Assembly: GCA_937864535.1 (NCBI GenBank)
Contig: CALMJS010000019.1
Span: 186,001 to 250,000 of the forward strand
Length of the DNA stretch: 64,000 bases
Reading direction: 5' to 3'
Source of the DNA: an uncultured Paracoccaceae bacterium
GTDB taxonomy: Bacteria > Pseudomonadota > Alphaproteobacteria > Rhodobacterales > Rhodobacteraceae
The notes under the pieces were generated by a model. It was not told the DNA's origin, searched no databases, and was given only the letters and a program-made list of their open reading frames with translations. Within the stretch, counting starts at the first letter, position 1. Every line of letters starts with the position of its first letter. The position numbers were made by a program, and so were the translations under genes. This document shows positions 17,106 through 26,690 of the stretch, one piece after another.

Positions 17106-17948
17106 CTATTTCACGGCACCGCCAGAGACAGCCGTCACGATGTGACGCTGGAAGAATATGTAGACAACCACGATGGGCAGCGCGGCAAAGACGGCCTGCG
17201 CACTGAGAAACCCCAGCCCTTCGGATTGCGCGAAATTGGTCTGCGAAGAGGCGATCCCGATGGTCAGGGTGAACATCTCTTTCTTGGTCGCGGAAATCAG
17301 CGGCCACCAGTAGTCGTTCCACGCCAGCAGAAAGGTAAAGATCCCCAGGGTCGCCTGCGCTGGCAGGGTCAGCGGCATCAGCACCCGCCAGAAAATCCGG
17401 AACGGCGGCGTGTTGTCCAGCAGCGCGGCCTCGTCAATATCGCGCGGGATCGCCCGGAAAAACTGCGCCATCAGGAACACGCCAAAGGCCGACGACAGAC
17501 CCGGCAGGATCAGCGCGATATGGGTATTGTGCAGCCCGAACCAGTTGAACATCTGGTGGCGGGCGATGATCACCACCTGTTCCGGCACCGCCAGCCCGAA
17601 CAGCACGATGACAAACAGCGTGCGGCGGAACGGAAATTCCAACCGGGCAAAGGCGTAGCCCGCCAGCGACGACAGGATCAGCACCCCGACCGTCTGCCCC
17701 AGCGCGACGATCAGCGAATTTAGGAACCACCCGAACACATTCGAGGATTTCAGGATATTGAGGTAGTTCACCACCGTATAGGGCGCGGAAAATACCTGCT
17801 GCGTGCCGCGCATCAGCTCGGCGTTATCCTTGATCGACAGGCCGATGATCCACAGGACCGGCGCCATCATCACCACCGCCAGACCCGCCGCGATCCAGTA
17901 GAGGCGGCGATTGGCGATCAGATCGGTCGGGGCATAGGTCTTGGCCAT
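17106..17948 (-). CDS. Sugar ABC transporter permease, MalG type
   Basis: A 280-residue inner-membrane protein with about six transmembrane segments. The cytoplasmic EAA loop reads EAALLDNTPPFRIFWRVLMP, with the conserved E-A-A and distal glycine position altered to an F-R-I-F-W-R segment typical of MalG-like subunits. It starts at 17948, two bases after the end of the partner permease gene, so the two are probably coupled. Confidence 0.88.
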   Translation of the reverse strand: MAKTYAPTDLIANRRLYWIAAGLAVVMMAPVLWIIGLSIKDNAELMRGTQQVFSAPYTVVNYLNILKSSNVFGWFLNSLIVALGQTVGVLILSSLAGYAFARLEFPFRRTLFVIVLFGLAVPEQVVIIARHQMFNWFGLHNTHIALILPGLSSAFGVFLMAQFFRAIPRDIDEAALLDNTPPFRIFWRVLMPLTLPAQATLGIFTFLLAWNDYWWPLISATKKEMFTLTIGIASSQTNFAQSEGLGFLSAQAVFAALPIVVVYIFFQRHIVTAVSGGAVK

Positions 17949-17950
17949 GA

Positions 17951-18826
17951 TCACGCCTCCTCTTTGCGGGTCGAGAGCCAGTATTGCACCATCGCGGCAA
18001 CCAGAATGATGGCGAACAAAATCTCGGATGCGGCGGCGCCCATACCGATTTCCCAGCGGACAAAGCTGGTCTCGTAGATATACATCACGATGGGTCGAGA
18101 TGATCCGGCAGGCCCGCCGTTGGTCATCAGCTGCGCCTGACCAAACAGTTGGAATTGCATCACAATCTGGATCACCGCCACCATCATGATCGTGGACCGG
18201 ATCGACGGCAGGGTGACCCGCGTCAGAACCCGCCATTTGCTGGCATTGTCCAGCGCCGCCGCCTCGTACAGATCCGCCGGGATCTGCTGGAGCGCGGCCA
18301 GAAACAACATCATCGGCAGGCCCAGACACCACCAGACCGTCGCCACGCCGACCGAAAACAGCGACCAGCCCTTGGTCGACAGGAACCCGATCGGGGTCCA
18401 GCCCATCGCCTCGAACAGGACGGCCAAGAGACCGTCACCGGGAATGAACACCACCCGCCAGATCAGCGTGACGATGGTCACCGACAGGATCGAGGACGAG
18501 AAAAACAGCCCCCGCAAAAACGCCGATCCCCGTGTGGTTTTGTTCAGCGCGAGCGCCAGAAACAGCCCCAGCGCCACCAGCGACGGCACCGAGACGGCGA
18601 CAAACAGCGCGGTGTTTTTCACCGCCTGCGCAAACACCGGATCGGCCAGCACCCGCGCATAGTTTTTCAGCCCGACGAACTTTGCGCCGCTGAACAGGTC
18701 CACCTTGTTCAGCGACAGCCACATGCCCCAGAGCAGCGGGAACACCAAGAGCGTGACAAAGGCCGTCAGATAGGGCGCCACGAACAGCATGTTTTTCCAG
18801 CTGGAACGGCGATAGCTCTCGGCCAT
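17951..18826 (-). CDS. Sugar ABC transporter permease, MalF/UgpA type
   Basis: A 291-residue permease with six predicted membrane segments. The EAA loop is YEAAALDNASKWRVLTRVTL, matching the coupling helix of MalF/UgpA-type subunits. The ATG at 18826 lies directly after the ATPase gene stop. With the MalG-type protein it should form the import channel. Confidence 0.9.
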   Translation of the reverse strand: MAESYRRSSWKNMLFVAPYLTAFVTLLVFPLLWGMWLSLNKVDLFSGAKFVGLKNYARVLADPVFAQAVKNTALFVAVSVPSLVALGLFLALALNKTTRGSAFLRGLFFSSSILSVTIVTLIWRVVFIPGDGLLAVLFEAMGWTPIGFLSTKGWSLFSVGVATVWWCLGLPMMLFLAALQQIPADLYEAAALDNASKWRVLTRVTLPSIRSTIMMVAVIQIVMQFQLFGQAQLMTNGGPAGSSRPIVMYIYETSFVRWEIGMGAAASEILFAIILVAAMVQYWLSTRKEEA

Positions 18827-18827
18827 G

Positions 18828-19913
18828 TCAGCCCCCCAGCCCGTCGCAGGCGCGGCCCGCCGCGTCGAACAGGTGCAGCGCGGCGGGATTGAACCCGACC
18901 GACACCGTTTGCCCCGCGACAGCGGTTGACCGGCCGGTATCCTCGACCACCAGATCGCAGACCGTCCCCAGCCGCCCGTATAGCAGCGTGCGATCCCCCA
19001 GCCGTTCGACCACCGAAATGGTAAACGGCAACCCGGACTGATCGGCGGGCAGGACATGCGCATCCTCGGCCCGCACGCCCAGCACAGCGCCGGCGGCGTC
19101 AAACCCCGACAGCCCCGGCAGTTGCGCCGCGATCCGGCCCAGTCCGGCGATCTCGACACTCTCCGCCGTCACAGCGGCGACCGGCAGCATCGACATGGCG
19201 GGCGAGCCGACAAATTCCGCGACAAACCGCGTTTTCGGGCGGTGGTAGATGTCCATCGGCGTGCCGATCTGTTCGATCTTGCGCCCGTTCATGATCACGA
19301 TCCGGTCGGCCAGCGTCATCGCCTCGACCTGATCATGGGTGACGAAAATCATCGTCGCGCCCAGACGCTGGTGCAGTTGCGCCAGTTCCAGCCGCGTGCG
19401 CCCGCGCAGCGCCGCATCGAGGTTGGACAGTGGTTCGTCGAACAGGAACGCCATCGGCTCTTTGACGATGGCCCGCCCGATGGCGACACGCTGGCGCTGC
19501 CCGCCGGACAGTTTCGCGGGCTTGCGGTCCAGCAGGTGATCGATTTCCAGCACCCGCGCCGCCTCGGTCACGCGGCGGGTGATCTCTGCCGCCTCCAGCC
19601 CGATGTTTTCCAGCCCAAAGGCCATGTTTTTGGCAACCGTCATATGCGGGTACAGCGCATAGGACTGAAACACCATCGCCACGCCGCGCTGTCCGGGCGC
19701 CAGCGTGTCGATCCGCCGTCCGCCCAGATGGATTTCCCCGGCATCGACCGCCTCAAGCCCGGCGATCATCCGCAACAGGGTGGATTTGCCACAGCCCGAC
19801 GGGCCTAGAAACACCACGAATTCGCCCGGTGTGATCGTCAGGCTGATATCGTCGAGCACCGTAAGCGCGCCATAGCGTTTGGTGACCGACTGGATTTCGA
19901 TTGCTGCGGACAT
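18828..19913 (-). CDS. Sugar ABC transporter ATPase, UgpC/MsmX type
   Basis: A 361-residue ATPase of the CUT1 sugar importers. Walker A is GPSGCGKST, the signature LSGGQRQRVAIGRAI, Walker B AFLFDEP, and the switch histidine is in FVTHDQ. The C-terminal third (from about residue 235) is the TOBE/MalK regulatory domain. It lies between the arabinofuranosidase and permease genes in one leftward operon. Confidence 0.92.
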   Translation of the reverse strand: MSAAIEIQSVTKRYGALTVLDDISLTITPGEFVVFLGPSGCGKSTLLRMIAGLEAVDAGEIHLGGRRIDTLAPGQRGVAMVFQSYALYPHMTVAKNMAFGLENIGLEAAEITRRVTEAARVLEIDHLLDRKPAKLSGGQRQRVAIGRAIVKEPMAFLFDEPLSNLDAALRGRTRLELAQLHQRLGATMIFVTHDQVEAMTLADRIVIMNGRKIEQIGTPMDIYHRPKTRFVAEFVGSPAMSMLPVAAVTAESVEIAGLGRIAAQLPGLSGFDAAGAVLGVRAEDAHVLPADQSGLPFTISVVERLGDRTLLYGRLGTVCDLVVEDTGRSTAVAGQTVSVGFNPAALHLFDAAGRACDGLGG

Positions 19914-19944
19914 GGCCCCTCCTCCTGTCTGCGGGTCCGGGCGC

Positions 19945-21450
19945 TCAGGCGCCCAGACGGATCATGCGATAGGACATCGGCGGCAGGCTGGCGGTCAGAA
20001 CGCCGTTCGCAATCGCCGCGCCGACACCGTCCACCGGGGCGACAGGCTCGCCCTCGGGTCCGTTGACCGCATGCGGATCATGGCCCGCGATGACCTTGTC
20101 CATCAGAACCGTCATCTGGCCAAAGCCCTGTAGCGACACCGCCAGTTCCATGTCGTCGCTCTGATGACGGTTGACGCAGAACAGCGTCATCACCCCGTCA
20201 CCATCCACCACGGCAGAGACGTCCAGATAGGGCACATTCTTGGCGAATTCGGTGTCATAACCCGGGCAATCCACCGCCAGATTCAGCGCCGTACCCCGCC
20301 CGTATTTCGACGCATAGAGATAGGGCCAATAGGTCGTCTGCCGCCACGCCGGACCACCCGGCACCGTCATGATCGGCGCGATCACGTTCACCAGCTGCGC
20401 CAGACAGCCGACCTTGACCACGTCAGAGCGGCGGATGAATGTGTTGAGGATACAGCCGACCTGCAGCACATCCGCGAAATCGTAGATATCCTCCAGCAGA
20501 GCGGGCGCATGCGGCCAGCCCTGTTTGCCCTCTAGCACCGGGCGATCCTGTTCGCGCGAATGATACCAGACGTTCCATTCGTCGAACGAGATATAGACGT
20601 CGCGCTTGGACCGCTTTTTCGTCTTGGTCATCTTGATGACGCCCGCGACGGTCGCGATATAGTCATCCAGCCGCGCCGACTGCGCCAGATAGTTGGCGGT
20701 ATTGCCCTCGTGGTCGTCAAAATACATGTGCAGCGAAATGTAGTCGACGCTGTCATAGGTGTAATCCAGCACCGTCGCCTCCCACTCGGGGTAGGTGGCC
20801 ATTTTCGGCGAGGACGAGCCGCAAACCACCAGTTCGATGCTCTTGTCAAAGGCACGCATCGCCTTGGCGGTCTCAAAGGCGATCCGGCCATATTCGGCGG
20901 CGGTTTTCTGGCCGATCTGCCACGGACCGTCCATTTCGTTGCCCAGACACCACATCTTGACACCCCACGGCGCGTCGCGGCCGTTCTGTTTGCGCAGGTC
21001 CGACCAATAGGACCCGCCGGGGTGGTTCACATATTCCAGAAACGCGCGCGCCTCGTCCAGCCCGCGCGACCCGAGGTTGACGGCCAGCATCATCTCGGTC
21101 CCGGCCTTTTCGGCCCAGTCGGCGAATTCATGGATACCGACCTGATTGCTCTCCGAGGTGTGCCACGCCAGATCCAGACGCACGGGGCGGGTTTCCTTGG
21201 GCCCGATCCCGTCTTCCCAGTTGTAGGCCGACACAAAGTTACCACCGGGGTACCGGGTGATCGGCACGTCGATATCGCGGATCAGGTCGATCACGTCCTG
21301 ACGCCAGCCTTCGGCATCGGCGGTCGGATGGCCCGGTTCGTAGATGCCCGTATAGACCGCACGGCCCAGATGTTCGATGAACGACCCATAGAGACGCGGA
21401 TCGATTTCAGCGATGGTAAAGTCTTTGTGTGCGGTCACGGCTGCGCGCAT
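19945..21450 (-). CDS. Alpha-L-arabinofuranosidase, GH51
   Basis: A 501-residue family 51 glycoside hydrolase, the usual length for intracellular AbfA enzymes. It releases terminal L-arabinofuranose from arabino-oligosaccharides. The catalytic acid/base is Glu172 in CLGNEMDGPW and the nucleophile Glu291 in SFDEWNVWY; the TRYPGGNFVSAYNWEDGIGP segment is also characteristic. There is no signal peptide, so it acts in the cytoplasm after uptake by the adjacent ABC importer. It is first in the operon, with an ATCC-N7-GGAT operator about 25 bases upstream. No L-arabinose dehydrogenase or isomerase is evident nearby. Confidence 0.93.
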   Translation of the reverse strand: MRAAVTAHKDFTIAEIDPRLYGSFIEHLGRAVYTGIYEPGHPTADAEGWRQDVIDLIRDIDVPITRYPGGNFVSAYNWEDGIGPKETRPVRLDLAWHTSESNQVGIHEFADWAEKAGTEMMLAVNLGSRGLDEARAFLEYVNHPGGSYWSDLRKQNGRDAPWGVKMWCLGNEMDGPWQIGQKTAAEYGRIAFETAKAMRAFDKSIELVVCGSSSPKMATYPEWEATVLDYTYDSVDYISLHMYFDDHEGNTANYLAQSARLDDYIATVAGVIKMTKTKKRSKRDVYISFDEWNVWYHSREQDRPVLEGKQGWPHAPALLEDIYDFADVLQVGCILNTFIRRSDVVKVGCLAQLVNVIAPIMTVPGGPAWRQTTYWPYLYASKYGRGTALNLAVDCPGYDTEFAKNVPYLDVSAVVDGDGVMTLFCVNRHQSDDMELAVSLQGFGQMTVLMDKVIAGHDPHAVNGPEGEPVAPVDGVGAAIANGVLTASLPPMSYRMIRLGA

Positions 21451-21474
21451 GTCCGGCTTCTCCCCCGTTTCAGT

Positions 21475-21489
21475 ATCCAGATTTTGGAT
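21475..21489. promoter_or_regulatory. ATCC-N7-GGAT operator before the arabinofuranosidase gene
   Basis: ATCCAGATTTTGGAT matches the two sites before the adjacent ArsR-type regulator in arms and spacing. A second inverted pair, ATATC (21492-21496) and GATAT (21506-21510), follows. The 125-base region between regulator and hydrolase genes therefore probably holds a separate promoter for the hydrolase-importer operon. Confidence 0.65.
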
Positions 21490-21575
21490 TTATATCTGCT
21501 ATCAGGATATTATTCAGCGGGAAGGGTGCGGTCAATTTCTTTGTCAAACAATCGTCGCCGCGGCGCAGAAATTGT

Positions 21576-22496
21576 TTAAGTCCAGAGCCTTAGGATAATA
21601 TCCTGATCGTAGTTGCCAAAACCGCGGCCAAAAATGTTGATCCCGCCGGGATGGTCCGCTCCTTCGGGAACCGAGATTTGTACCCGAATCGACCGATGTT
21701 CATCCAGTTTCAACTGCGCCAGATTGACATCGGACACCCGTATCCCGTCGACAAAGGTGCCGTCCGTAGTGACCCGGAAACTCTTGAGATGACCGTACTG
21801 GCTCCCGGCGAGTTTCCACCAGTCGGGGGTATATTTGCCGCGCTGGTCGCCATAGTCGCCGGGGGCGGTCCAGATCGCGATCCGCGCCCCGTTGACGGTG
21901 ATATTGATATCTGACGGCCAGTTGTCAGAGGTGCCCGGCACCTCGGATGACAGCTCCATCACCAGCTCCAGCTCCTTGATCGGCTTGCCTGCGATCCGGG
22001 CGTTATTGGGGAACTGGTATTCGACGTTACCCTTTGTAAACCAAAGCAAACCTGCCTTCATCCGGTCGGGCAGCAAAAAGGTATCCGGGCTGTCGAGATA
22101 GCCGATGATCCCGTCGCCGGAGCACAGCCCGCAGGGCGCGATCACGTCGTAACTGGAATAGAGCCCCACCGGCATCGCCACTTCGATCACGTCGCTATCC
22201 ACCTGCCGTTGACCGACAAAGGACAGCACGATTTCGTCATGGGCCGCACGGCACAGTTTCTGGCTGCCCTTGCGGGCCTTCTGGCTCTCGGTCAGGATCA
22301 GCCCCGCCTTTTCCAAGGCATTCACATGGGTCGAGGTCGAGGATTGCGGCAGCCCGAGCATATCAGAAATCTCGTTGACGTTCAGAGCCTCGTGCTGGTG
22401 CAACAGCGACAGGATCTGCAATCGGGTGGGCGAGCCCAGCGATTTGAGCACTTCGACGCCATCTTCTGGCCCGATCAACAGGAAACGTTTCGACAT
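21576..22496 (-). CDS. ArsR-type HTH regulator with a large C-terminal sensor domain
   Basis: A 306-residue protein, about three times the size of classic ArsR regulators. Residues 10-85 form a winged HTH with LNVNEISDMLGLPQSSTSTH as the recognition region. The remaining 200 residues are a beta-rich domain unlike metal-binding ArsR proteins, containing a CGLC pair and a tryptophan-rich segment (TPDWWKLAGSQYGHL). I do not recognise the domain by name; linkage to a GH51 hydrolase and sugar importer suggests it senses a sugar. It has AGGAGG before the start and two ATCC-N7-GGAT sites in its own promoter, so autoregulation is likely. Confidence 0.82.
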   Translation of the reverse strand: MSKRFLLIGPEDGVEVLKSLGSPTRLQILSLLHQHEALNVNEISDMLGLPQSSTSTHVNALEKAGLILTESQKARKGSQKLCRAAHDEIVLSFVGQRQVDSDVIEVAMPVGLYSSYDVIAPCGLCSGDGIIGYLDSPDTFLLPDRMKAGLLWFTKGNVEYQFPNNARIAGKPIKELELVMELSSEVPGTSDNWPSDINITVNGARIAIWTAPGDYGDQRGKYTPDWWKLAGSQYGHLKSFRVTTDGTFVDGIRVSDVNLAQLKLDEHRSIRVQISVPEGADHPGGINIFGRGFGNYDQDIILRLWT

Positions 22497-22521
22497 CCGG
22501 GGTCCTCCTGCCCTCTTGCGT

Positions 22522-22565
22522 ATCCACAGTGCGGATGCAAATCAATATAAATCCGCAATTTGGAT
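22522..22565. promoter_or_regulatory. Tandem ATCC-N7-GGAT operators before the ArsR-type gene
   Basis: ATCCACAGTGCGGAT (22522-22536) and ATCCGCAATTTGGAT (22551-22565) have identical 4-base arms and 7-base spacers, with centres 29 bases apart, close to three helical turns. A further GCGGAT follows at 22572. They fit cooperative binding by two dimers of the regulator. Confidence 0.65.
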
Positions 22566-22632
22566 ATGAATGCGGATTTTGCCGCCCCACTCTCCGCTTG
22601 CCGCGCCAAGGGCGCTGCCGCTAGGCTACAAA

Positions 22633-22646
22633 TGAACGCATGTTCA
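22633..22646. promoter_or_regulatory. TGAAC-N4-GTTCA inverted repeat, candidate TetR-type operator
   Basis: TGAACGCATGTTCA has perfect 5-base arms and lies 23 bases before the start of a degraded acyl-CoA synthetase gene. The form is typical of TetR-family sites in front of fatty-acid or acyl-CoA genes. No TetR gene is adjacent, so the regulator may be elsewhere or lost. Confidence 0.45.
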
Positions 22647-22668
22647 ATTGGCCCGAGCGGAGGACGGG

Positions 22669-24087
22669 ATGCTACGCAGCCGGGGCGATTACGCCCAGAC
22701 CTATGACCAGTTCCAGTGGACCATCCCCGACCGCTACAACATCGGCGTCGATATCTGCGACCGTCCGGCGGCGCTCAGACCGGACGCGCCCGCGATCATC
22801 GACATCGGCCCGGACGGGCAGGCCGTGACCCATAGCTTTGACGCGCTGCGCCGGCGGTCGAACCAACTGGCCCGCGCCCTGACCCGCCTGACCTCGTCCG
22901 GCGACCGGATCGGGGTGCTGTTGCCGCAATCGGTCGAAACCGCGCTGGCCCATATCGTCGCGACCAAATCGGGGCGATCCGCGCCGACCTGCCCGCGCTG
23001 CGCCATGTCATCTGTACCGACCCCGGCGCGGATACCCTACACTTTGATAGCCTCTGCGCCGCCGAGGCCGAGGATTTCGACCCCGCCCCCACCCGCGCCG
23101 ACGATCCCGCGATCCTGATCTACACCTCCGGCACCACCGGCAGCCCCAAGGGCGCGCTGCACGCCCACCGCGTCCTATTGGGCCATCTGCCGGGGGTCGA
23201 GATGAGCCATGATTTCCTGCCCCAACCGGGGGACCGCATCTGGACCCCCGCCGACTGGGCGTGGATCGGCGGACTGCTGGATGTGCTGATGCCCGCGCTG
23301 CACCACGGGGTGCCGGTGATCGCCTGCCGGTTCCGCAAATTCACCGCCGAGGCGGCCTTTGACCTGATGCGCCGCCGGCGGGCAGACATGGCTGTTGACC
23401 GGCGATCGCGGACGGCGGCTGGCGTCGGGGCGGATCGCCTTTGTCGGGCGGGACGACGATGTCATCAGTTCCGCCGGGTATCGCATCGGCCCCGCAGAGA
23501 TCGAGGATTGCCTGCTGACCCATCCGGCGGTGCAGATGGCCGGGGTGGTTGGCAAGCCGGACCCGCTGCGCGGCTCCATCGTCGCCGCCTATATCACGCT
23601 GGCCGAGGGGGCCGCCCCGTCAGACGCGCTGGCCGGCGGGTTCGAAATCATGCTGGCCTGTGACATGGTGATTGCCGCCGACACTGCCGTTTTCGGCCTG
23701 CCAGAGGCGAAACTGGGCCTGATCGCGGGCGGCGGCGGGGCGCTGCGCCTTTCGCAACGGGTGCCGCGCGTGCTGGCCAATGAAATGTTGCTCACCGCCA
23801 AACCCTTTGCCGCGGCAGAGATGGCCCGCTGGGGCGTCGTGAACCGCGTCGTGGCCGAGGCCGAGGTGCTGACCACGGCGCTGGCGCTGGCCGCTGACAT
23901 CGCCGCCAACGCGCCCCTCAGCGTGACGGAAACCTTGGCGCTGTCCGACGCGGCCTTTGACAGCGAACAGATTACGGGCTGGGCGCTGAACGAGGTCGCG
24001 ATGCACAAACTGGCCAATTCCGCCGACGTCCGCGAAGGCGTCACCGCGTTTTTCGAAAAACGTCCCCCGCAGTGGACCGGCAGCTAG
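22669..24087 (+). pseudogene. Acyl-CoA synthetase remnant fused to the C-terminal part of an enoyl-CoA hydratase
   Basis: The start at 22669 keeps a GGAGGA ribosome site and an intact synthetase N-terminus (GDYAQTYDQFQWTIPDRYNI). Near 22970 the frame shifts and roughly 80 expected residues are missing. The AMP-binding core then continues in another frame with LIYTSGTTGSPKGALHAHR and WTPADWAWIGG to about 23390. There the frame shifts back and a long central part is absent, resuming at LLTGDRG and the C-terminal motif FVGRDDDVISSAGYRIGPAE. At about 23639 it passes in frame into the second half of a crotonase (GFEIMLACDMVIAADTAVFG) up to 24087. Three deletion junctions make any activity very unlikely. 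Its stop overlaps the end of the convergent sitD gene. Confidence 0.85.
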
Positions 24088-24917
24088 AGCGTGGCATTGG
24101 CGCGGCGGGTCAAAATCCCCCGCCGCACAAAGGCGAGGATAAACATCGCCGTCAGCAGCAAAATCGCCGTCGGCGCAGGGGCGCTATCCAGCCAAAAGCT
24201 CAGGTAAACGCCGCCAATGAGGCCGATCAGGCAGACGATGACCGACACGGTCAGCATCCGGCCAAAGCTCCGGGTGATCAGGAATGCAATCGCGCCCGGT
24301 GAAATCAGCAGCCCCACCGCCAGCACCAGCCCTGTCGCCGACAGCGTCGCCACGATGGTCAGCGACAGCGCCGTCAGCAGCCCATAGTGCAAAAACCCGA
24401 TCCGCAGTCCAGAGGCCCGCGCCTGCGCCGGATCAAAGGCGTGCAGCATCAGGTCCTTCCATGTCAGCAGCAGCCCCAGCGTCACCGCCAGCGAAATCAG
24501 CCCCGCCGTCCACATATCCGCTGCCCCGACGCCGAACAGGTTGCCATAGAGAACGTGGTCCAGATGTACGCCCGAGGCCAGCGCCACATGCAGCACGATC
24601 CCCAGCGCGAACATCCCCGAAAACACCACCCCCATCACGGTGTCCTGTTTGACCCGACTGTTGCCAGCGACATAGCCCGTCGCCAGCGCGGTCACCATTC
24701 CGGCGGCAAAGGCGCCCAAAATCATCGGCAGCCCCAGCAGATAGGCCAGCACGATCCCCGGCAGCACTGCGTGGCTGACCGCGTCGCCCATCAGCGCCCA
24801 GCCCTTGAGCACCAGAAAACACGACAGCAGCGCGGTCGGCGGCGCGATGATCACGCAGATCCAGAACGCCGACTGCATGAACGGAAACTGGAACGGCAGC
24901 AGCAGATCGGCCATCAT
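24084..24917 (-). CDS. sitD: Manganese/iron ABC transporter permease, SitD type
   Basis: A 277-residue permease of the metal ABC-3 family with about eight membrane segments. The family stretch GWALMGDAVSHAVLPGIVLAY... starts near residue 38. It is last of four sit genes and overlaps sitC by four bases (ATGA), so translation is coupled. Metal specificity is inferred from the binding protein and from Mur. Confidence 0.87.
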   Translation of the reverse strand: MMADLLLPFQFPFMQSAFWICVIIAPPTALLSCFLVLKGWALMGDAVSHAVLPGIVLAYLLGLPMILGAFAAGMVTALATGYVAGNSRVKQDTVMGVVFSGMFALGIVLHVALASGVHLDHVLYGNLFGVGAADMWTAGLISLAVTLGLLLTWKDLMLHAFDPAQARASGLRIGFLHYGLLTALSLTIVATLSATGLVLAVGLLISPGAIAFLITRSFGRMLTVSVIVCLIGLIGGVYLSFWLDSAPAPTAILLLTAMFILAFVRRGILTRRANATL

Positions 24918-25768
24918 ACCCGCCCCTCCAGCGCGGCGCGGGCGCGTCTGCGCGCGGCCAATACGCCATGTTTCGGCGCCCAGACAAAGGCCGCCCCGAA
25001 CACCGCCGTTTGCAGCAGCACGATAATGCCGCCCGTTGCCCCGTTCAGGAAATAGCTGGCGTAGGCGCCGATCAGGCTGGTCAGCGTACCGATCGCGACC
25101 GAGATCAGGATCAGCCGCGGGAACCGGTCGCACAGCAGATAGGCCGTCGCCCCCGGTGTCACCACCATCGCGATCACCAGAAACGCGCCCACCGTCTGCA
25201 TCGCCGCCACCACACAGGCCGACAGCAACGCAAAGAACACAGCCCTGAGCAGGTCAGGCCGCAGCCCGATGGACCGCGCGTGGTTTTCGTCGAAAAACAC
25301 CACCATCAGATCGCGCCACTTGGCCAGCAGCACCGCCAGAGACACAAAGCCGATGATCGCCAATTGCAGCGTATCCCCCGGCGAAATCGCCAGAATGTTG
25401 CCCATCGTGATCGTGTCGAGCGAGATCGCAATCGGGTTGATCGAGGCCATGAACAGCCCCGCGCCGAAAAACGCGGTAAAGATCAGGCCGATCACCACGT
25501 CCGCCTTAAGCCCGGATCGCCCCGACAGGAACAGCATCGCCCCCGCCGCCAGCCCGCCCGACAAAAACGCCCCGAGCGCGAAGGGCAGACCCAGCAAATA
25601 GGCCCCCGCCACCCCCGGCACGACCGAATGGGACAGGGCATCGCCGATCAGCGACCAGCCCTTGAGCATCAGATAGGCCGACAGAAACGCGCAGACCCCG
25701 CCAACCAGTCCGGACACCCAGATCGCATTGACCATGTAGCTATAGCCGAACGGCTCGAGTGCGGTCAT
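24914..25768 (-). CDS. sitC: Manganese/iron ABC transporter permease, SitC type
   Basis: A 284-residue paralogue of SitD, with the matching [20 protein letters not shown] segment near residue 32. The two permeases form the inner-membrane channel. Its start overlaps the sitB stop by four bases. Confidence 0.88.
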   Translation of the reverse strand: MTALEPFGYSYMVNAIWVSGLVGGVCAFLSAYLMLKGWSLIGDALSHSVVPGVAGAYLLGLPFALGAFLSGGLAAGAMLFLSGRSGLKADVVIGLIFTAFFGAGLFMASINPIAISLDTITMGNILAISPGDTLQLAIIGFVSLAVLLAKWRDLMVVFFDENHARSIGLRPDLLRAVFFALLSACVVAAMQTVGAFLVIAMVVTPGATAYLLCDRFPRLILISVAIGTLTSLIGAYASYFLNGATGGIIVLLQTAVFGAAFVWAPKHGVLAARRRARAALEGRV

Positions 25769-26634
25769 TTCGTCCCCTCGGGCGCAGGGTGTTCGCCGTA
25801 ATGCACGAACGGGCGTTCGTCGTCCGACAGGATCGTCACCGCACGCGGGTCGTGATCGTCGTGCAGATCCGGCCCCGCCAGCGTGAACTGCCGCAGCACC
25901 CCGCCAAAGGCCAGCGCGAGGTTTTCGCGGGTAAATGTCGTCTCAGTCGGGCCAGAGGCCAGCACCGTGCCCTTGACCAGAACCGTGCGGTCGCAAAACT
26001 CCGGCACGGTCCCCAGATTATGGGTCGAGACCAGCATCACCCGCCCCTCGTCGCGCAATTCGCGCAGCAGGGCGATGATCTGCGCCTCGGTTTTCACGTC
26101 CACGCCGGTAAAGGGTTCGTCCAGCAGGATCACCTGCCCGTCCTGCGCCAGCGCACGGGCCAGAAACACCCGCTTTTTCTGGCCGCCCGACAATTCGCCA
26201 ATCTGGCGATGGCGGTAGTCCTGCATATTGACGCGGGCCAGCGCCGCATCGACCGCCGCGTGATCGGCGGGGCCGGGACGGCGCAAGAACCCCATATGGC
26301 CATAGCGGCCCATCATCACCACGTCCTGCACCAGCACGGGGAACGACCAATCGACCTCTTCGGCCTGCGGCACATAGGCCACCAGATTGTTGCGCAGCGC
26401 CGCGCGCACCGGCAGGCCCAGCAACCGGATGTCGCCCGCGGCGGCAGGGACAAAGCCCATGATCGCCTTGAACAGGGTGGATTTCCCCGCGCCATTCACC
26501 CCGACCAATGCGGTCACGGTCCCGCGCGGGATGGTGAAACTGGCATCGCGCAGCGCCGTCAGGCCGTTGCGATAGGTGACGGTGAGGCCCTGCGCCTCGA
26601 TCCCGGGTGTCTGGGTGTGTGCTGCGTCTGTCAT
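25765..26634 (-). CDS. sitB: Manganese/iron ABC transporter ATPase, SitB type
   Basis: A 289-residue ATPase. Walker A is GVNGAGKST, the signature [15 protein letters not shown], Walker B VILLDEP, and the switch histidine is in VSTHNLG. The C-terminal tail (to HPAPEGTK) carries acidic and histidine residues beyond the core domain (DLHDDHDPR), which might sense metal. It is second in the sit operon, 56 bases after sitA. Confidence 0.88.
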   Translation of the reverse strand: MTDAAHTQTPGIEAQGLTVTYRNGLTALRDASFTIPRGTVTALVGVNGAGKSTLFKAIMGFVPAAAGDIRLLGLPVRAALRNNLVAYVPQAEEVDWSFPVLVQDVVMMGRYGHMGFLRRPGPADHAAVDAALARVNMQDYRHRQIGELSGGQKKRVFLARALAQDGQVILLDEPFTGVDVKTEAQIIALLRELRDEGRVMLVSTHNLGTVPEFCDRTVLVKGTVLASGPTETTFTRENLALAFGGVLRQFTLAGPDLHDDHDPRAVTILSDDERPFVHYGEHPAPEGTK

Positions 26635-26690
26635 GGTCGTTTCGCAAAGGGCGGGACCAGTGCCAGACGGTCCCGGCGTCCCGGTTCGTC

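Noticed and set aside
23395-24087. Functional small enoyl-CoA hydratase gene
   Set aside because: The frame joins a synthetase C-terminal domain to only the second half of a crotonase; the N-terminal half of the hydratase, including its oxyanion-hole part, is missing.
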